A stretch of DNA of 64,000 nucleotides, taken from NCBI GenBank assembly GCA_963995505.1, contig OZ023197.1:14940475-15004474 (forward strand), read 5' to 3'. Origin of the DNA: Hypericum androsaemum (taxonomy: Eukaryota > Streptophyta > Magnoliopsida > Malpighiales > Hypericaceae). Shown here piece after piece: positions 35,655 to 47,126 of this stretch. The notes below the pieces were generated by a model. It was not told the origin of the DNA and did not search any database. It was given only the letters and a program-made list of their open reading frames with translations. How positions within the stretch are numbered: position 1 is the stretch's first letter; each line of letters starts with the position of its first letter. Made by a program: the position numbers and the translations under genes.

Positions 35655-36243
35655 TACTGATGGAGAGTTTTGGTATTCTCAGATTCGAATCTGAATTGTT
35701 AAATTCAGTTAACGTCAGGATTGGTATGTATTGTGACTTTTGTTATGAGATCAAATGGATTAGTGCAGTTGGTCCAAAAGTCTTAACTCCCTCAATATAT
35801 ATTGCTTTATTTTGTATATGTTTTGCGGGTGAAATATTCATCCATTTTAAGAAATTTATTTACAAAATTACCTCTTTATATTTGTTTGATTAAAAAAATA
35901 AATATGATCATTTTTTCATCTTTATTCCTTCATGTTTAACTAGATTACATAAATTCATTTGTACAACACTTTTAAGTTGTGTTAAATTTTATTTTAATTG
36001 GAGTAAATTCTAAACAAAATACTCGAAACTACAAATAACGTAAAAACACTGGAATTGGCCACATATTTCATTACAAATGTTTGAGCTTCTTCTGGGCTGC
36101 TAAGCTTCTCTCAGGCCCTACTTTGTTCAAATATGTGGGCCCGCTCTCAGGCCTGAGGGCCCACGTAGAGTTGCAACTTTTACAAGAACCAAATCATTCA
36201 ACTTTTGACTTATTCTTTTGGCAGGTAATTTTCTTTATTAATA
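35655..36243. other. Peroxidase 3' region and spacer
   Basis: It should contain the 3' UTR. No other gene was seen before the Helitron terminus. Confidence 0.5.
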
Positions 36244-36254
36244 CTAGCAAAGAC

Positions 36255-36273
36255 GCACGCGCGATGCGAGTGC
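36255..36273 (-). terminator. Helitron 3' terminal hairpin
   Basis: The 19-bp palindrome GCACGCGCGATGCGAGTGC forms a 4+3 bp stem with one G-A mismatch and a 3-base loop. It lies 8 bases from the CTAG terminus. In Helitrons this structure is the replication-termination signal of rolling-circle transposition. Confidence 0.8.
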
Positions 36274-36344
36274 CGTTATGTTTCGAAACCTGCAAAATAT
36301 ATCGTTTATTGATTTTTAATTTTTAAGATGCCGTTTTGATTTAC

Positions 36345-36734
36345 CTAATACGCCATAAGAACTTCGACGTTTTTTGTAAACGTTCCAATTTTATCAGCAA
36401 CATCACTTCTCTTGACTAACACCTTAGTGTTCTTGTTTGAAACATCTCTTGAAAGAACAACGTACAACTGCCCATGACTGAAGACATGTTCAGGCAGATA
36501 AATACTTGTGTTTTCAATTGTTTGTCCTTGTGCTTTGTTGATCGTAAATGCAAAACACATACATACCAGAAACAGCTTATGTATCATCTTATACGACATC
36601 TCAAGATTCTCTGGTGGGTTCAACGGCATCCTATGGATGAATACTCTCTTACCCGCAAAATTTCCACTGAGGATTATGCATCGATTTAAATAGGCAAAAA
36701 GGGAAAAACTATATATATGATGGTCGAAGCTCAC
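36345..36734 (-). pseudogene. Helitron helicase (PIF1-like) C-terminal fragment
   Basis: The 129-codon frame carries the tail of a Helitron helicase: a RVFIHRMPL segment, CFAFTINKAQGQTI (helicase motif V/VI area), and YLPEHVFSHGQLYVVLSRD. These are typical of the C-terminal superfamily-1 helicase of RepHel proteins. All upstream parts (Rep endonuclease, Walker motifs) are missing, so it is a relic and not a working helicase. The frame's first Met lies in non-homologous sequence. Confidence 0.85.
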
Positions 36735-36849
36735 TTCTCTTCTCCTTCTCAGTCTCCCTTACGGGCTCCATCACTATCTCCATCCGCAGTACCCACATCC
36801 ACGACCACGCTGACAACTTCCTCGTCATCTTCTGGTTAGTCTGCTCTGC

Positions 36850-37330
36850 TGTCAAGCAACGTTGGCGTCTCGGGCGTGTACTTCAGCCCGTCGCTCATTG
36901 CCATGGTCGTCGTTGTGGCGGCAACCTTCCTACTGGTCACATACTTCCGACTCCCGTTCCACCACCTCATCCTCCTCATCTGTTGGTTCCATCGGTGGTA
37001 GCGCTGGCACCGCATGTTCCAGCTGTCATCCTACTCCACCATGTTCTCCAATCTGGACTCACCTCCCCTCATGTTCGACTATTTATCTCCCAAGGGGCTG
37101 CTGGCTTCCACGTGTACTCCCCCTACGGGCCAGATGACTCAGTCATCATGATGATCCATCTCTCCCTCTATAATCCACCGTCAAATGATACCGTCTGCGA
37201 GACTACAGCGTGTAATTGCTGGAGTTTGAAGAGAACGACTACGTGAGGACTCTCTCGGCCTACTCCCACCCCTTCTACGTGGACTGCATCGATATCTTAC
37301 TCTGATCCTACGCTAACTGTCCCTTCTACT
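36850..37330 (+). pseudogene. Captured RING-H2 (ATL-type) gene fragment
   Basis: Conceptual translation across frames gives an ATL layout. First comes SPSLIAMVVVVAATFLLVTYFRLPF, a membrane segment near 36890-36960. A DDSVI block follows near 37130. The RING-H2 remnant comes last, with CNC, an ENDYVRTLSAYSHPFYVDCIDILL-like stretch and SYANCP (about 37212-37330). Stops (36997, 37305) and frame changes break it, and several zinc ligands (Cys/His) are replaced by Tyr. It lies antisense to the Helitron that carries it, so it looks like a captured piece of a ubiquitin-ligase gene. Confidence 0.65.
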
Positions 37331-37553
37331 ACATCAGAATATTCCTCCCCCTTCAACCCCGTCATGTCCGCCAGGATTTGCCCATCCCTCGACGGTGCTG
37401 TTCCCGTTTCTCTCCTCGACCAGGCTAACAACATCACGATTTAACTGAAAGGGTAGTTTTGACACTTTCATGGTGTGACATCAAACCACCAAAAAATGAG
37501 GTTTCTTTTATTATAGTAAGATATAAGATAGTAATAATAATAAATGTAACAAT

Positions 37554-38052
37554 AGGTGAGCATTCCGACATTCATATCTGAATTTTTAACTATTTAGAAT
37601 ATTTAAACTAACATGTATTTTTTTGTATTTGGACATAGAATTATCTGATATCTGATATTGAGTATGTTTTGGATATGAATACAGATAAGAATAATTTGAA
37701 GTATTTGATTCATCACACAACATGTCATCCGAGATTTTATTCAAATGTCATCCCAAATTATCCTTATCAAATGAAATATCATCCTAATATTTTGAATATT
37801 TTGTCAAATAATTTAACATATATGTAAACATATTAATTAAATATAGATCATAACTATTTTACTATCCGATATTCATATAATAAAAATATATATTTTGCAT
37901 AATCTAAAACTGTATCTGAACATAAAAATAACTGAATCCATTCAGAAAATATACGAAAATAAAAATTTCTGAATATAATAATATTCAAAATCCAAAAATG
38001 TCCAATATTGTATATGGGTATTAGATATTGAATAAATAAAATACTCACGCTA
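37554..38052. mobile_element. Possible decayed hAT-like element
   Basis: The ends read TAGGTGAGCATTC and ...ATACTCACGCTA, inverted partners like those of the element at 30001-30637. The inside is rich in ATCTGAAT / ATTCATATC variants, as if it were an eroded relative. No convincing 8-bp duplication remains. Confidence 0.35.
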
Positions 38053-38431
38053 CATACAAACCAGGCAACCAAAAGCTATTTTTTATCCAAAGAAACAGGA
38101 AAAAGATATCTCGTGCCGAGACCCCAACCAGCCAAGCAAAAGCCACTTCCCATCGATGAACCTCCTCGTAAACCACTCCCTTATTTACTGCACCTTCCAC
38201 CGCAATAACTGTTAATTTACAGAAGTTCATTCTCAAAATTTACTGAAACTTTGCCAGTTAATTTTTTTCTTTGTTTGGGTGTGCAGTGGCGGGAGCCAGG
38301 AGGGAACCCGAAGGCGCAGATGAGGAAGAGGAGCCAGAAGCGGTTGCCGTTACCCCATGACGGCATCAACAATAAAAACAGTGGCGTCTTTTCGGTTATG
38401 CCCCTCGTCCAGGCCAATAAGATGATGATTT

Positions 38432-38507
38432 AATTGAAAGGGTAGTTTAGACATTTTCGAGGTGTATGACCAAACCAAAAAGGGAGGTTTACATTATTAT
38501 AGTAAGA
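38432..38507 (-). mobile_element. Second Helitron 5' end
   Basis: On the minus strand this starts TCTTACTATAATAATG at 38507 after an A. It stays similar to the 5' end at 37443-37521 for about 80-100 bp (shared CAAACC, GAAAGGGTAGTTT and CCAGGC blocks). No matching CTAG/hairpin end was found between 37522 and 38507. It is either a truncated second copy or the true 5' end of a larger, 2.26-kb element. Confidence 0.6.
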
Positions 38508-38619
38508 TAACATATTATTTACAACCTACGAGTATAAAATTTTACGCAATTTTTGACATATCATTAATGAATCATACCATATAAATTTAGAGGATTGAGG
38601 ATAAGGGATAGTCTTCCTC

Positions 38620-38837
38620 GAGCTTCTCATTTATATTATTACACTCCGGATTCAAGAGTAGTTAAGGTAGTCTAATTCGGTGCAGGATTTGGCCGGCCAG
38701 GATATCATTTTGTACATTGATTCACTTAGAGATTGAGTGAACTAAGGTGGGTAGTAGAATCACCCTGCTTCGGTAGCTTTTGTAACTTTTTATCCCTATA
38801 TCTTTTTTAATACAATACTTCAACTTATCGAAAAAAA
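38620..38837 (+). mobile_element. 5'-truncated LINE tail (218 bp)
   Basis: The end reads CTTTTGTAACTTTTTAT ... then AAAAAAA, like an L1 3' UTR. The flanks GGATAGTCTTCCTC (38606-38619) and GGATAGTCCTCCTC (38838-38851) form a 14-bp target duplication with one mismatch. It holds no coding sequence. Confidence 0.7.
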
Positions 38838-38851
38838 GGATAGTCCTCCTC

Positions 38852-39876
38852 CTCCAGGTTCAGAGCAGTGTAGAACCCAATTTTTTTAATTAAAAAAATA
38901 GAATGCTTTCTTTTACTGATCATTTATAGCTTACCATGTGCCTATAATTTAGTGCTCCAGGGAAGAACCATCCCATTCTCAAAAAAAAAAAGAACCATCC
39001 TATAATTTGGCCAAATTACCCTTTTTTTAATTCTCTCTCCCACTGACAGACTGGTACTAGGAGAGGGATTAAATTTGGTCGCTATGCCATTAATAAATAT
39101 CACGTGAATGCTTCCTTTTTTAAAATTATGACAAGCTAAATAAATAAGGCCCTCATAAATCCAGCACGATGTATGTTTCTCAACGGATTATCACACGAGT
39201 TTCGCTCTAATATATCCTGGATCCGTTCAATCGACATTACATTTGTCCAAATACATGTACAAACATCGTTTACTTATTGTTATATAACTAATATTTCAAA
39301 TTTGAACTTTGAGAATGTATTTTTTTTTGTACGTAAAAAAAACTGAGAACATATCAACGTCAAACTTTAGTAATAGTTGCTCTACCACTTTTTGTGTTTC
39401 TATCCATGTGGTTGGGTTTCTAAATAAATACATTTACAAATTAAATAGATTAAAGGTATTCAAATGAACGAACAAACAAAAATCCAACAATTTAAGTTGT
39501 GATGAGACAACCGAAATCGAAACGAGCTGTTCCATTCATCATTCCACAAAGACCTACACTGGCTTTACTAATTAAGGCAAATGCAAACACCAAAGGAGGA
39601 AAAAACCCTACCGAAAGCAGAAGCAAATACATGATTGGAAGTCCCTGAGCTCTACATGACACAGAACTTATTACTTTCATCTTGCTCACTTCGCAACTAA
39701 GCACCACCGTGACTGTTGAGAAAAGTCGTTTCTAAATAGGTCAACAATGCTCGTCTCTAAATACGAGATAATCGTCGCAAAAGAAAGTAGCCACAAGCAC
39801 AGGCACAGAGGAATTAATTCAGTGGCAACGATAAGAGGATGTTGGATCTATCCCATTAAGAGTAGATCGAATTATT
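38852..39876. other. Intergenic; DUF688 3' region
   Basis: AT-rich. A minus-strand frame at 39492-39707 has no family similarity and may lie in the 3' UTR of the DUF688 gene. Nothing else was seen. Confidence 0.5.
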
Positions 39877-40518
39877 TTAGCGTGATCCATGTCCTACAAT
39901 GGACCAGAGAGCACTCTTCATGCTTCCAATAGAGTAACATCCACGGAATTTAATCGAATCCCTTCGTATATGCTCATGCTCGGCCTCGTCATCGTACGTT
40001 ATACATCGAACAGGCAACTTTGAGCACGAAAAACATCGTAACTTTTGGAATTTTTTGCTCCTTGATAGGGACGGGGATGATAAAATGGATGACCATGACG
40101 ACGAGGACGAGTACGAAGACGGGGAGTACGAGTTGATGGAGGAAATGGAGAAAGATGGTGAATGGTTCAATTTCTTGGGAGCAAGGACTTTGGCAGGGAA
40201 AGTTAAGGCCCTAAGGAAATTGGATTTGATGAAGAAAATACTATTATTCGTCCCGTAACGCTTGGATTTTGGCATTGAGGTTGAATAATAGGAAGGAGGA
40301 GGGGTCAAAGGAGGGAGATTAGAGGAATCATAATCAGACAAAATGTGCTTAGGAGTACCTGGCTGTGATTCCCAAACAAAAGGGATTGCTCCTGAGGATC
40401 CGTAGTACACCCTACAAGATGAATTGGCCTTTGAAGCTTCTTTGGACATCATCCTAGTCAAGAACTTGTCACCCTCTTGCTTCATCTCCTCTGGTTCTCG
40501 ATGCTCACTGTTCACCAT
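39877..40518 (-). CDS. DUF688-type plant protein
   Basis: A single-exon frame of 213 residues. The family mark is AIPFVWESQPGTPKH at about residues 44-58, followed by LPPLTPPPSYY. The middle is Ser/Tyr-rich (SSYSSSSSWSS) and the C-terminus has a conserved-looking Cys/basic patch (KKFQKLRCFSCSKLP). No membrane segment or known catalytic motif is present. DUF688 proteins are plant-specific and of unknown function. By position it corresponds to At2g40475/At3g56260 in the remembered Arabidopsis order. The start is the first ATG of the frame. Confidence 0.85.
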   Translation of the reverse strand: MVNSEHREPEEMKQEGDKFLTRMMSKEASKANSSCRVYYGSSGAIPFVWESQPGTPKHILSDYDSSNLPPLTPPPSYYSTSMPKSKRYGTNNSIFFIKSNFLRALTFPAKVLAPKKLNHSPSFSISSINSYSPSSYSSSSSWSSILSSPSLSRSKKFQKLRCFSCSKLPVRCITYDDEAEHEHIRRDSIKFRGCYSIGSMKSALWSIVGHGSR

Positions 40519-41412
40519 TTTAGTGGTTTGGGGTAAAATTGGGTTTGAGATCTATGAATTTAAGATCCGAAATGAAGGTGGGGATGGAATAGAATAATTT
40601 AATATCACTGTGGAGTGACTAGTAGATGGGAGCAAGAGTCTTCTCTCTGACTAATTTAAGGTCCAACCCCCTAAAAAATGAAGGACAAAAATAATTAATT
40701 CAGGCTCATACTATATATGTATGGGATATAGTCTCAATGTGGTGCCATGCCAATCGCGTCAATTTAATTAGACTTTGGATCTAGATACATGCAGTAGGGA
40801 CTCTTATCTCTTCATAAATATCAAGGCATGCATTATTCATGGTTTGAAAAATATGAGTCTTTTTGACCTTCTATCGATACAAATTTGAGTCAAACAAGAT
40901 TACAAGAATGAAAATTTTCTATTTATCAAATTTTTAACGGATTATGGTTATAAATTTTATTTTCTGAATTTTAATGGCAAAAAATTTACTGAGTAGAAGG
41001 CGGTGCATCCAAATGTAGGTGGGTTTTTATGAGACAGTATTAAGAGCACAATCAGGACCATCGATCAAGTGGTTTCGTTGGAGTAATTTGGCCATACACT
41101 TTCTTAGGGTATTTTGGCCATACACTTAAATGGAACAGTTGAGAAGCGATGAAATTTGGTTGGGAACCATAGAAATGGGGGAGGAGACCAATAAATGTGG
41201 ATTTGGCGTGGTCCATGGACTCCATCTCATAAATAACCATATGATTTTATTTACATGTCTTGATTTCTTGTAAAAATTCATGCGAAAACAATTACCGAAG
41301 ACATACACGAGGTATTATTCGAGATTTGTGGATCATGAGGTCCAAAATGTATATTTTAACAATACAATGTAATAGAGTGCAACTAACTCTTATTTTTTTC
41401 AAAATTACATGT
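40519..41412. other. DUF688 upstream region
   Basis: AT-rich, with no other coding similarity. The promoter of the minus-strand gene should lie in the first few hundred bases. Confidence 0.5.
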
Positions 41413-41423
41413 GTTCTAACATG

Positions 41424-42155
41424 TTTTTTTTTTGAGTAAAAATTGTTTATAAATATAGGGCAGAGCCCCGTCCACCCTTTACAAACACCAAAGGAACATT
41501 TCAGGTGTAATGAACCAAATAGCCATTGCAATAGAAATCTCACTCATGATCAAAACTAATCAAAGAACATAAGATTCCAGAAGGGGAAGAATGTGTTGGT
41601 TGCCCGTTCCTTTCAAGTAATTTGCCCAAGTCAGTCATTTTTGTCCTCGCACAAGAATCGAGTTAATCAACTCTTCTCTATTTGCTCTCCCTTTTTCGAA
41701 GATAATTTTGTTCCTATGATGCCAGATTCCCCAAGCAATAGCACCAAAAAGGACACGCCATATCTTCTTAATCGGACCCCTTCCGATAAGAGTCTTCCAA
41801 ATGGACAAGGCAGTTTCCATACTCCTAAAGCCCGACCAACTTTGACTAATCAACCTAACAAAGAAGTTCCAAACATTGGCTGAAAAGTCGCAGTGGAGTA
41901 AAAGGTGATTGCAAGTTTCATCCTTTAGCGAATCCCAAGCATCAAGGCTTCCCGACCGAATTAAAATATCCATCGTTCTAATTTTTCTTTGCGTAGCAAT
42001 CCATAGAAAGTATTCAACCTTCGGTGGGATTCCTCCTTCCCAAATTCTCCTCAGCTCAACAACGATGGGATTGATTGCAGTAGTGCTAACATAATAGAGC
42101 CTGCGCAGTTTCTGGACGGAAAATTCATTCACAGTTGCCGACTTCTATGAGATGA
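41424..42155 (-). mobile_element. 5'-truncated L1 LINE, minus strand
   Basis: GTTCTAACATG(T) flanks the element at 41413-41423 and 42156-42166, an 11-12 bp target duplication. On the minus strand the element ends in an A run (plus-strand T run at about 41423-41432). It contains the end of ORF2 and its 3' UTR. The 732-bp length shows severe 5' truncation, the usual fate of LINE copies. Confidence 0.85.
41635..42132 (-). pseudogene. LINE ORF2 C-terminus (zf-RVT domain)
   Basis: The 165-codon frame reads IWEGGIPPKVEYFLWIATQRKI ... ETCNHLLLHCDFSANVWNFF ... AIAWGIWHHRNKIIFE. This is the zinc-binding domain that follows the reverse transcriptase in plant L1 ORF2. The catalytic domains are absent because the copy is truncated. 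It is open but not a gene. Confidence 0.88.
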
Positions 42156-42167
42156 GTTCTAACATGT

Positions 42168-44558
42168 GTTATTTTTTATCAATGTTGAACAAAACTTTAC
42201 GTGGTTATAAAAAAAATCATACTAAATTTTAGCATGATGCTTCTGATATTTAGGAAACCATCCCTCCCTGTTGATCAATGACCGGCAAATGTGAAGCATA
42301 ATCGGAAGGAGAGATCAACAGTTGAGTGATAGGACAGTCTAGCGGACGACTGTACGGAAGACTATTGGGTGGTTAAAGCAAGCCGACCAACGACAGGACG
42401 TCTGGGACATGAGTGGTTATGCTGAACAGAAGGGGGAATGTGAAAAAATAGGGATGGCAATGAGTAGGAGGGTATAAATAAATAATGCTTCTAAAAAATA
42501 TATATATATATATATATATAGGTAAATATCTTTTTTTTAGAAACACCAGTACCTTTGTTTGGAGGGTTGGTTATATTCATACCATATCATTGATCCAAGA
42601 AAATCTTATTGTTGGACTCATATCCTTATCTTCAGAGTCCGTAGGTTCTATAGGCTCTAGTGTCTGATCCTTGAATAAGATGCAAGATATTTCTTAAAAA
42701 AATTATACATAAAATTTTAATTATTTATATAATTCAAATAAATCGTAAATGCAAAACGTTACAAATTAACATTCAATAAAAATTTCAAGAAATAAAATAT
42801 CTAATTTTATAATTGAAGTTAAATGGTAAAAGGTTATTATTTTCACATTCAAAATACATAAACATAATGAATTTTTGAATATTATATCTAGTATAGTAAA
42901 ATTTTTGTAAAGTGATTTACTGTAAGTGACAACCTCTTTAAACTAACAAAAATTTTTGGTCTCGAGTTGGAACCAGTGTTAAGATAAAATAACCCCTCTA
43001 TCCTAATAACTAATATTTTTTCAGAAAATTTTAGTGCTAAATCTCAGTCCTAAATTTTGCATAAAGTAATATTTTTGAATTACATATTTTTTTTTCTACT
43101 TCACGAATTCAAAATTATTTTAAGACATTAATTTGTGTTAAACTTGCTAGTTTGATAAATTTTATATCATCATTCTTCTTCTCAATTGTCTTAAAATGGT
43201 CATTGTGATCGCCGTCTTATTATAAGAAAGTATATCAATCGAGTGTAGCATTTGAATAACGCTATAAGCCGATATTTTAGGTAATTTTGATATAGACAAT
43301 GTATTTTTTTGGTATTTACGTATTTATTATTCAAAAACTTAATAGTAATATTTTTGAAGAAAAAACTTAACCATCTCTTATGTAATTACCTCTCTAAAGT
43401 AATATTTTTCTCTGGTCCCAATGATATCATTTTATAGAGGTTTAACTATATATCAATAAAGAAATGTAGAATTATATATATCTTGAATTTCAGAGTCAAT
43501 ATCATCAATAACTTAAGTATATTTTAGAATATTTGAAAACTTTATTAGAATTTACCTTAAAAAGTAAAGATAAAGGAGCCTAATTAGGATATAGCTGGGG
43601 TATAGTCCAAATTAGGGTAAAACTAGAGTATGAATTCATAAAATTTATACCCTATCATATACCCCATCTCTAAAAGTGGACTCATATTTATACTCTATAT
43701 TATATTTAGTCAAATTCAACACACTCTAGACTTACAAAATGAAGGTAGACTCCGATCCACCGGGTATAATTATTTCTACTATCCTAAAAACAGAGAGGAG
43801 GATAGAAGAAAAAGGATGCATTGTCGTCCGTGTGGACCCAAAAGGCCCAAAGTGGGAAAATGCCTCTCTTTTAGGTGCTCATACCACAGAAAGCAAAGCA
43901 AAAAGAGAAACACGCACCAACCGCTCATCATAATCCTCACTGCACTGCACTGCGCTAATGCACCTATATGTATTTTAAAAGTTTTTTTTATCTAAACCGA
44001 ACAATGCCGAATCATATTTTAGAAGTAATTTTTACATCCGTAAGAGTTGAATCTAAAACGATCATGATTACTAATGGATCTATTGTTGTTGCCTGCTAAG
44101 TATTTAATTTTTAAATCGAATCTGGATATCTATTCTGATGCTAATTGATATGTAAAATAAGCATTTATAATAAAGAAAAAAACTCTACATGCAAAATTTT
44201 GAAATATATAACAACTCCATACTAAATTAGTGATTTCCGTATATATGTGACTACAAAACCAAAATTTTGTAATTTTTAACATACGGAATAGAAAAATATC
44301 GGATAATATTTTAGGCGTCTTTCAAAATGTGTCTTTTGCTGTTGCATTATTCTTCCTCGATGAGCATGATGGATTTGGTTTTCTTTTACAAACTTTTCTC
44401 CATTGAATCCGCCATATCCGCCTCGCTTTAACTTTTTCCGCCTTTACTCCGTCGCCCCATTAATTAATTATTACCTATAACTAACCTACCGCTTCAGCTT
44501 CAGCTTCCATCCAGTCAGTAGTAGTTCCCAATTAACATTCTTCAAACGGACTTCCAAA
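42168..44558. other. Intergenic, AT-rich
   Basis: No gene seen. A (TA)n microsatellite lies at 42498-42520. The right end should hold the WEB gene promoter and leader. Confidence 0.5.
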
Positions 44559-46222
44559 ATGGCAGAGTGCACTCCTGGGACCCCCGAACCGGGCGGTGAT
44601 CAGCAAGTTGGCATGCGAGCCGAGATCGACACGTCACCACCTTTCGGGTCGGTGAAGGAGGCCGTCACCCATTTTGGTGGCAGCGGGTCTTGGCTGCCTT
44701 ACTACAAGTTCGGAGATGGCTACGTAAGTCATCTTCTTGTTGTTTTTGTTTTTGATCAATGCAACGTTATGTCTTTCGTTTTTTTCTCGAAACATACGTG
44801 TACTAATTCAGATTCGAGACGTATTATGTGTGTTATATATATAACTAGCAGCATGGGATAGAGGACATAGACATAAAGAAGGTAGAGGAGCAGGCAGCAG
44901 AACTGGAGAAGGATCTGATCGTGAAAGAGCTAGAAACACTTGATGTTCTTGAAGAGCTTGCAACCACCAAGAGAATCGTCGAAGAGCTCAAGCGTCAGCT
45001 GCGGAACGAAGCGCTAAGATGCGTGCAAATTCAGCAGCATTCGAATCCTCCAACGCGGGGAATGAACAAGGGCAGCTACAATGTTGCAGGTCGGAGTCCG
45101 TTCCACGGGCCCGGATCATCTCCTGACCTGATCCTGATGGAACTGAGGCAAGCCAAGCTGAACCTTGGTAAAACCATCGATGACCTTGATGTGATTCGGG
45201 ATTCTGTTGAGCGTTTGCATAAGAAAATGAGGGCAGAGAAGGGGTTCCTCGAAAAGACGAGGCGGAGGCTAACTTTGAACTTTGCAGGGGTGCTTTCTCT
45301 TGGAGAGGAACTGAAACAAGCTCGAGTAACGAAGCCTCGGGTTGAGGATAGCTTGGGAATTGAGTACACAAGTAATCAGCAGTTAAAGAATTTAGGTGAA
45401 GCTGGCGAAATGCCTGTGAGAACTGCAGAGTTGAGGCTTGTTGCTGCAAGGAAAATGGAGGAAGCTGCCAAGGCGGCCGAGGCCGTTGCCTTGGCTGAAA
45501 TCAGTGCTCTATCCAGCAATGCGAGGCCGTCGCACGGGTACATACTTCCGGAGCCAGAGGGAGCTGAATCCTTCCCGCCGCAGTCTCCTCTAAACCACAA
45601 AGGCAGAGACATTGAAATGATGCTCAAGAAGAAAGCTCAAGTGAACATTTCCAAGATGTCCATTCTGAAGAGACTCAAGGAAGCCACAGAAGAAGTGAAG
45701 CGAAGCAAGCAAGCACTGGAGGAGGCACTGAACAAAGTCGAAACGGCAAACAAGAAGCAATTCGCAACCGAAGAGGCTCTGCGCAAATGGATGCCGACTC
45801 AGGAAGATGAGATCAATCGCGAGAGGGAGAGAAGGAAAGCTTGTTACCCAGCAGGATTCAGCGACTTCCCCTTCCATTACCAACATGCAGACCATGTTCA
45901 GAGCTCTCCTTCAAACGACATAGGTCCAAAACCGGTCTTAAGATCAACCGTGTCGATGAAGGACGCGCTGAGAAAGAAGCAGCAAGCTGGGCCTCAGGAG
46001 TACGCAGCAGAAGAGGGAGGCGGCGAGAGGCAGAAGGTGGCGTTGAGCCAAATGCTTGATGAACTAAGAGGGGATCTCGCATTCCATCCAAGAGCTGAGA
46101 AAGTTGTAGAACAGAAGCAGGTTTTAACGCAGAGGAGGAAGTTCGGGTTCATCCACATTGCATTTCCCATGACAAAACTGAGCAAGAAAAAGGTGCAGCA
46201 TTTTAACAATGTGATGAACTAG
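44559..46222 (+). CDS. WEB family (DUF827) coiled-coil protein
   Basis: Two exons (44559-44723 and 44852-46222) join in phase 0 to give 511 residues. The N-terminus carries the family block GSVKEAVTHFGGSGSWLPYYK. Long coiled coils follow at about residues 58-105 (KKVEEQAAELEKDL ... TTKRIVEELKRQL), 120-190 and 255-325. A Ser/Pro-rich linker and a basic C-terminus complete it. WEB1 and relatives act with PMI2 in light-driven chloroplast movement, but this subfamily (At2g40480/At3g56270 as I recall) is uncharacterised, so the role is inferred. The start is supported by the conserved N-terminal block. Confidence 0.9.
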
Positions 46223-47126
46223 AACCAGCTACCAGGTTACAAGATTTATAATTTAATCATTGGTTTTTCAGGTGTGTAACTTCTTGAGATTGGTCTTTTG
46301 AGTTGTGCAGTAGTTTGCTCCCCTGTTGCTATTAATTATAGTTGGGTGTTGCGGTTTTGTATCTGTGTTGCTTAGTTTGAAGGGCTTAGCCGTTGCCTGA
46401 TAGCTTCAATGTGTGAATTAACCAAAAGAATTTGCATCGTTTTACTGAAGCCTCCTATCTTACAATATGTTAAAATGCTAGTTCTAAAATCTCGAGTTTA
46501 AGTCGTAAACTATGGTTCCGAATAAAATGGAATATAAATTCCTTTCCAAAAGGTGCAACCCACCCACCCCCCCACATATCTTGAGAAAGAGAAAAGTGGC
46601 CCGTGATTTGGGGAGGTGAGAAAGAGACCGTAAAACACTCTTGTGGTAATGCTGGAAACTAAAATTAATTAGCTCCTCTCCTAGCAGAGATCTTATGAAT
46701 GCACCAAACTTTCTAGCAAAATGCCAAATGAATAAAGCGATAGGTTAGTTGATATTAGCAATCAAATGAATAAAGCGATAGCATTCAAATTAATTAGCTT
46801 TTCTATGCTTAATATATTAAACTAAAATGGACGAGTGAAATTAAAACACTAATACCGATACCGACATCACTTTTGTCTGATCTTTCTATTTAGAAGATTA
46901 AAATTGAAAATTTTTGTTAGTAGAGATACCAAATCGTGACAGGTGTATGTATACTAATACCATACCAGCTCGTTGGTAGAAATCGAAACTCTAGTTTGGG
47001 CCTGAGAGAAGAAGAAATCAAAACGACCTGGACGCCTATTGACTTGACCCTTCTTCTATTAGTCTGGCCCACTGGGCCCATCGACAGAGAGAATCGCGAA
47101 ATCCAGGGGAGGTGAGGTGAGGTGAT
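46223..47126. other. Intergenic
   Basis: WEB 3' region followed by AT-rich DNA. A C-rich run lies at about 46558-46574. No gene seen. Confidence 0.5.

Larger units (their letters stand above)
36244..37521 (-). mobile_element. Small Helitron carrying a RING-H2 fragment and helicase tail
   Basis: On the minus strand the 5' end at 37521 reads TCTTACTATAATA, preceded by A. The 3' end at 36244 reads ...CTAG, followed by T. The A|TC...CTAG|T borders are diagnostic of Helitrons. Eight bases before the CTAG is a GC-rich hairpin (36255-36273; stem GCAC-G-CGC with GCG-A-GTGC, loop GAT). From 5' to 3' it contains an antisense RING-H2 gene fragment, then the C-terminal part of a Helitron/PIF1-type helicase. 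No Rep domain is present, so it is non-autonomous. A second 5' end lies at 38507. Confidence 0.8.

Noticed and set aside
37854..38433. Short frames on both strands between the Helitron starts
   Set aside because: No similarity; the stretch is explained by decayed transposon DNA.
39492..39707. 71-codon minus-strand frame with a hydrophobic run, possible small secreted protein
   Set aside because: No recognisable family, no supporting splice partner, and it lies where the DUF688 3' UTR is expected.
44988..46209. Several antisense frames across the WEB gene
   Set aside because: Shadows of a long coiled-coil coding exon; no similarity.
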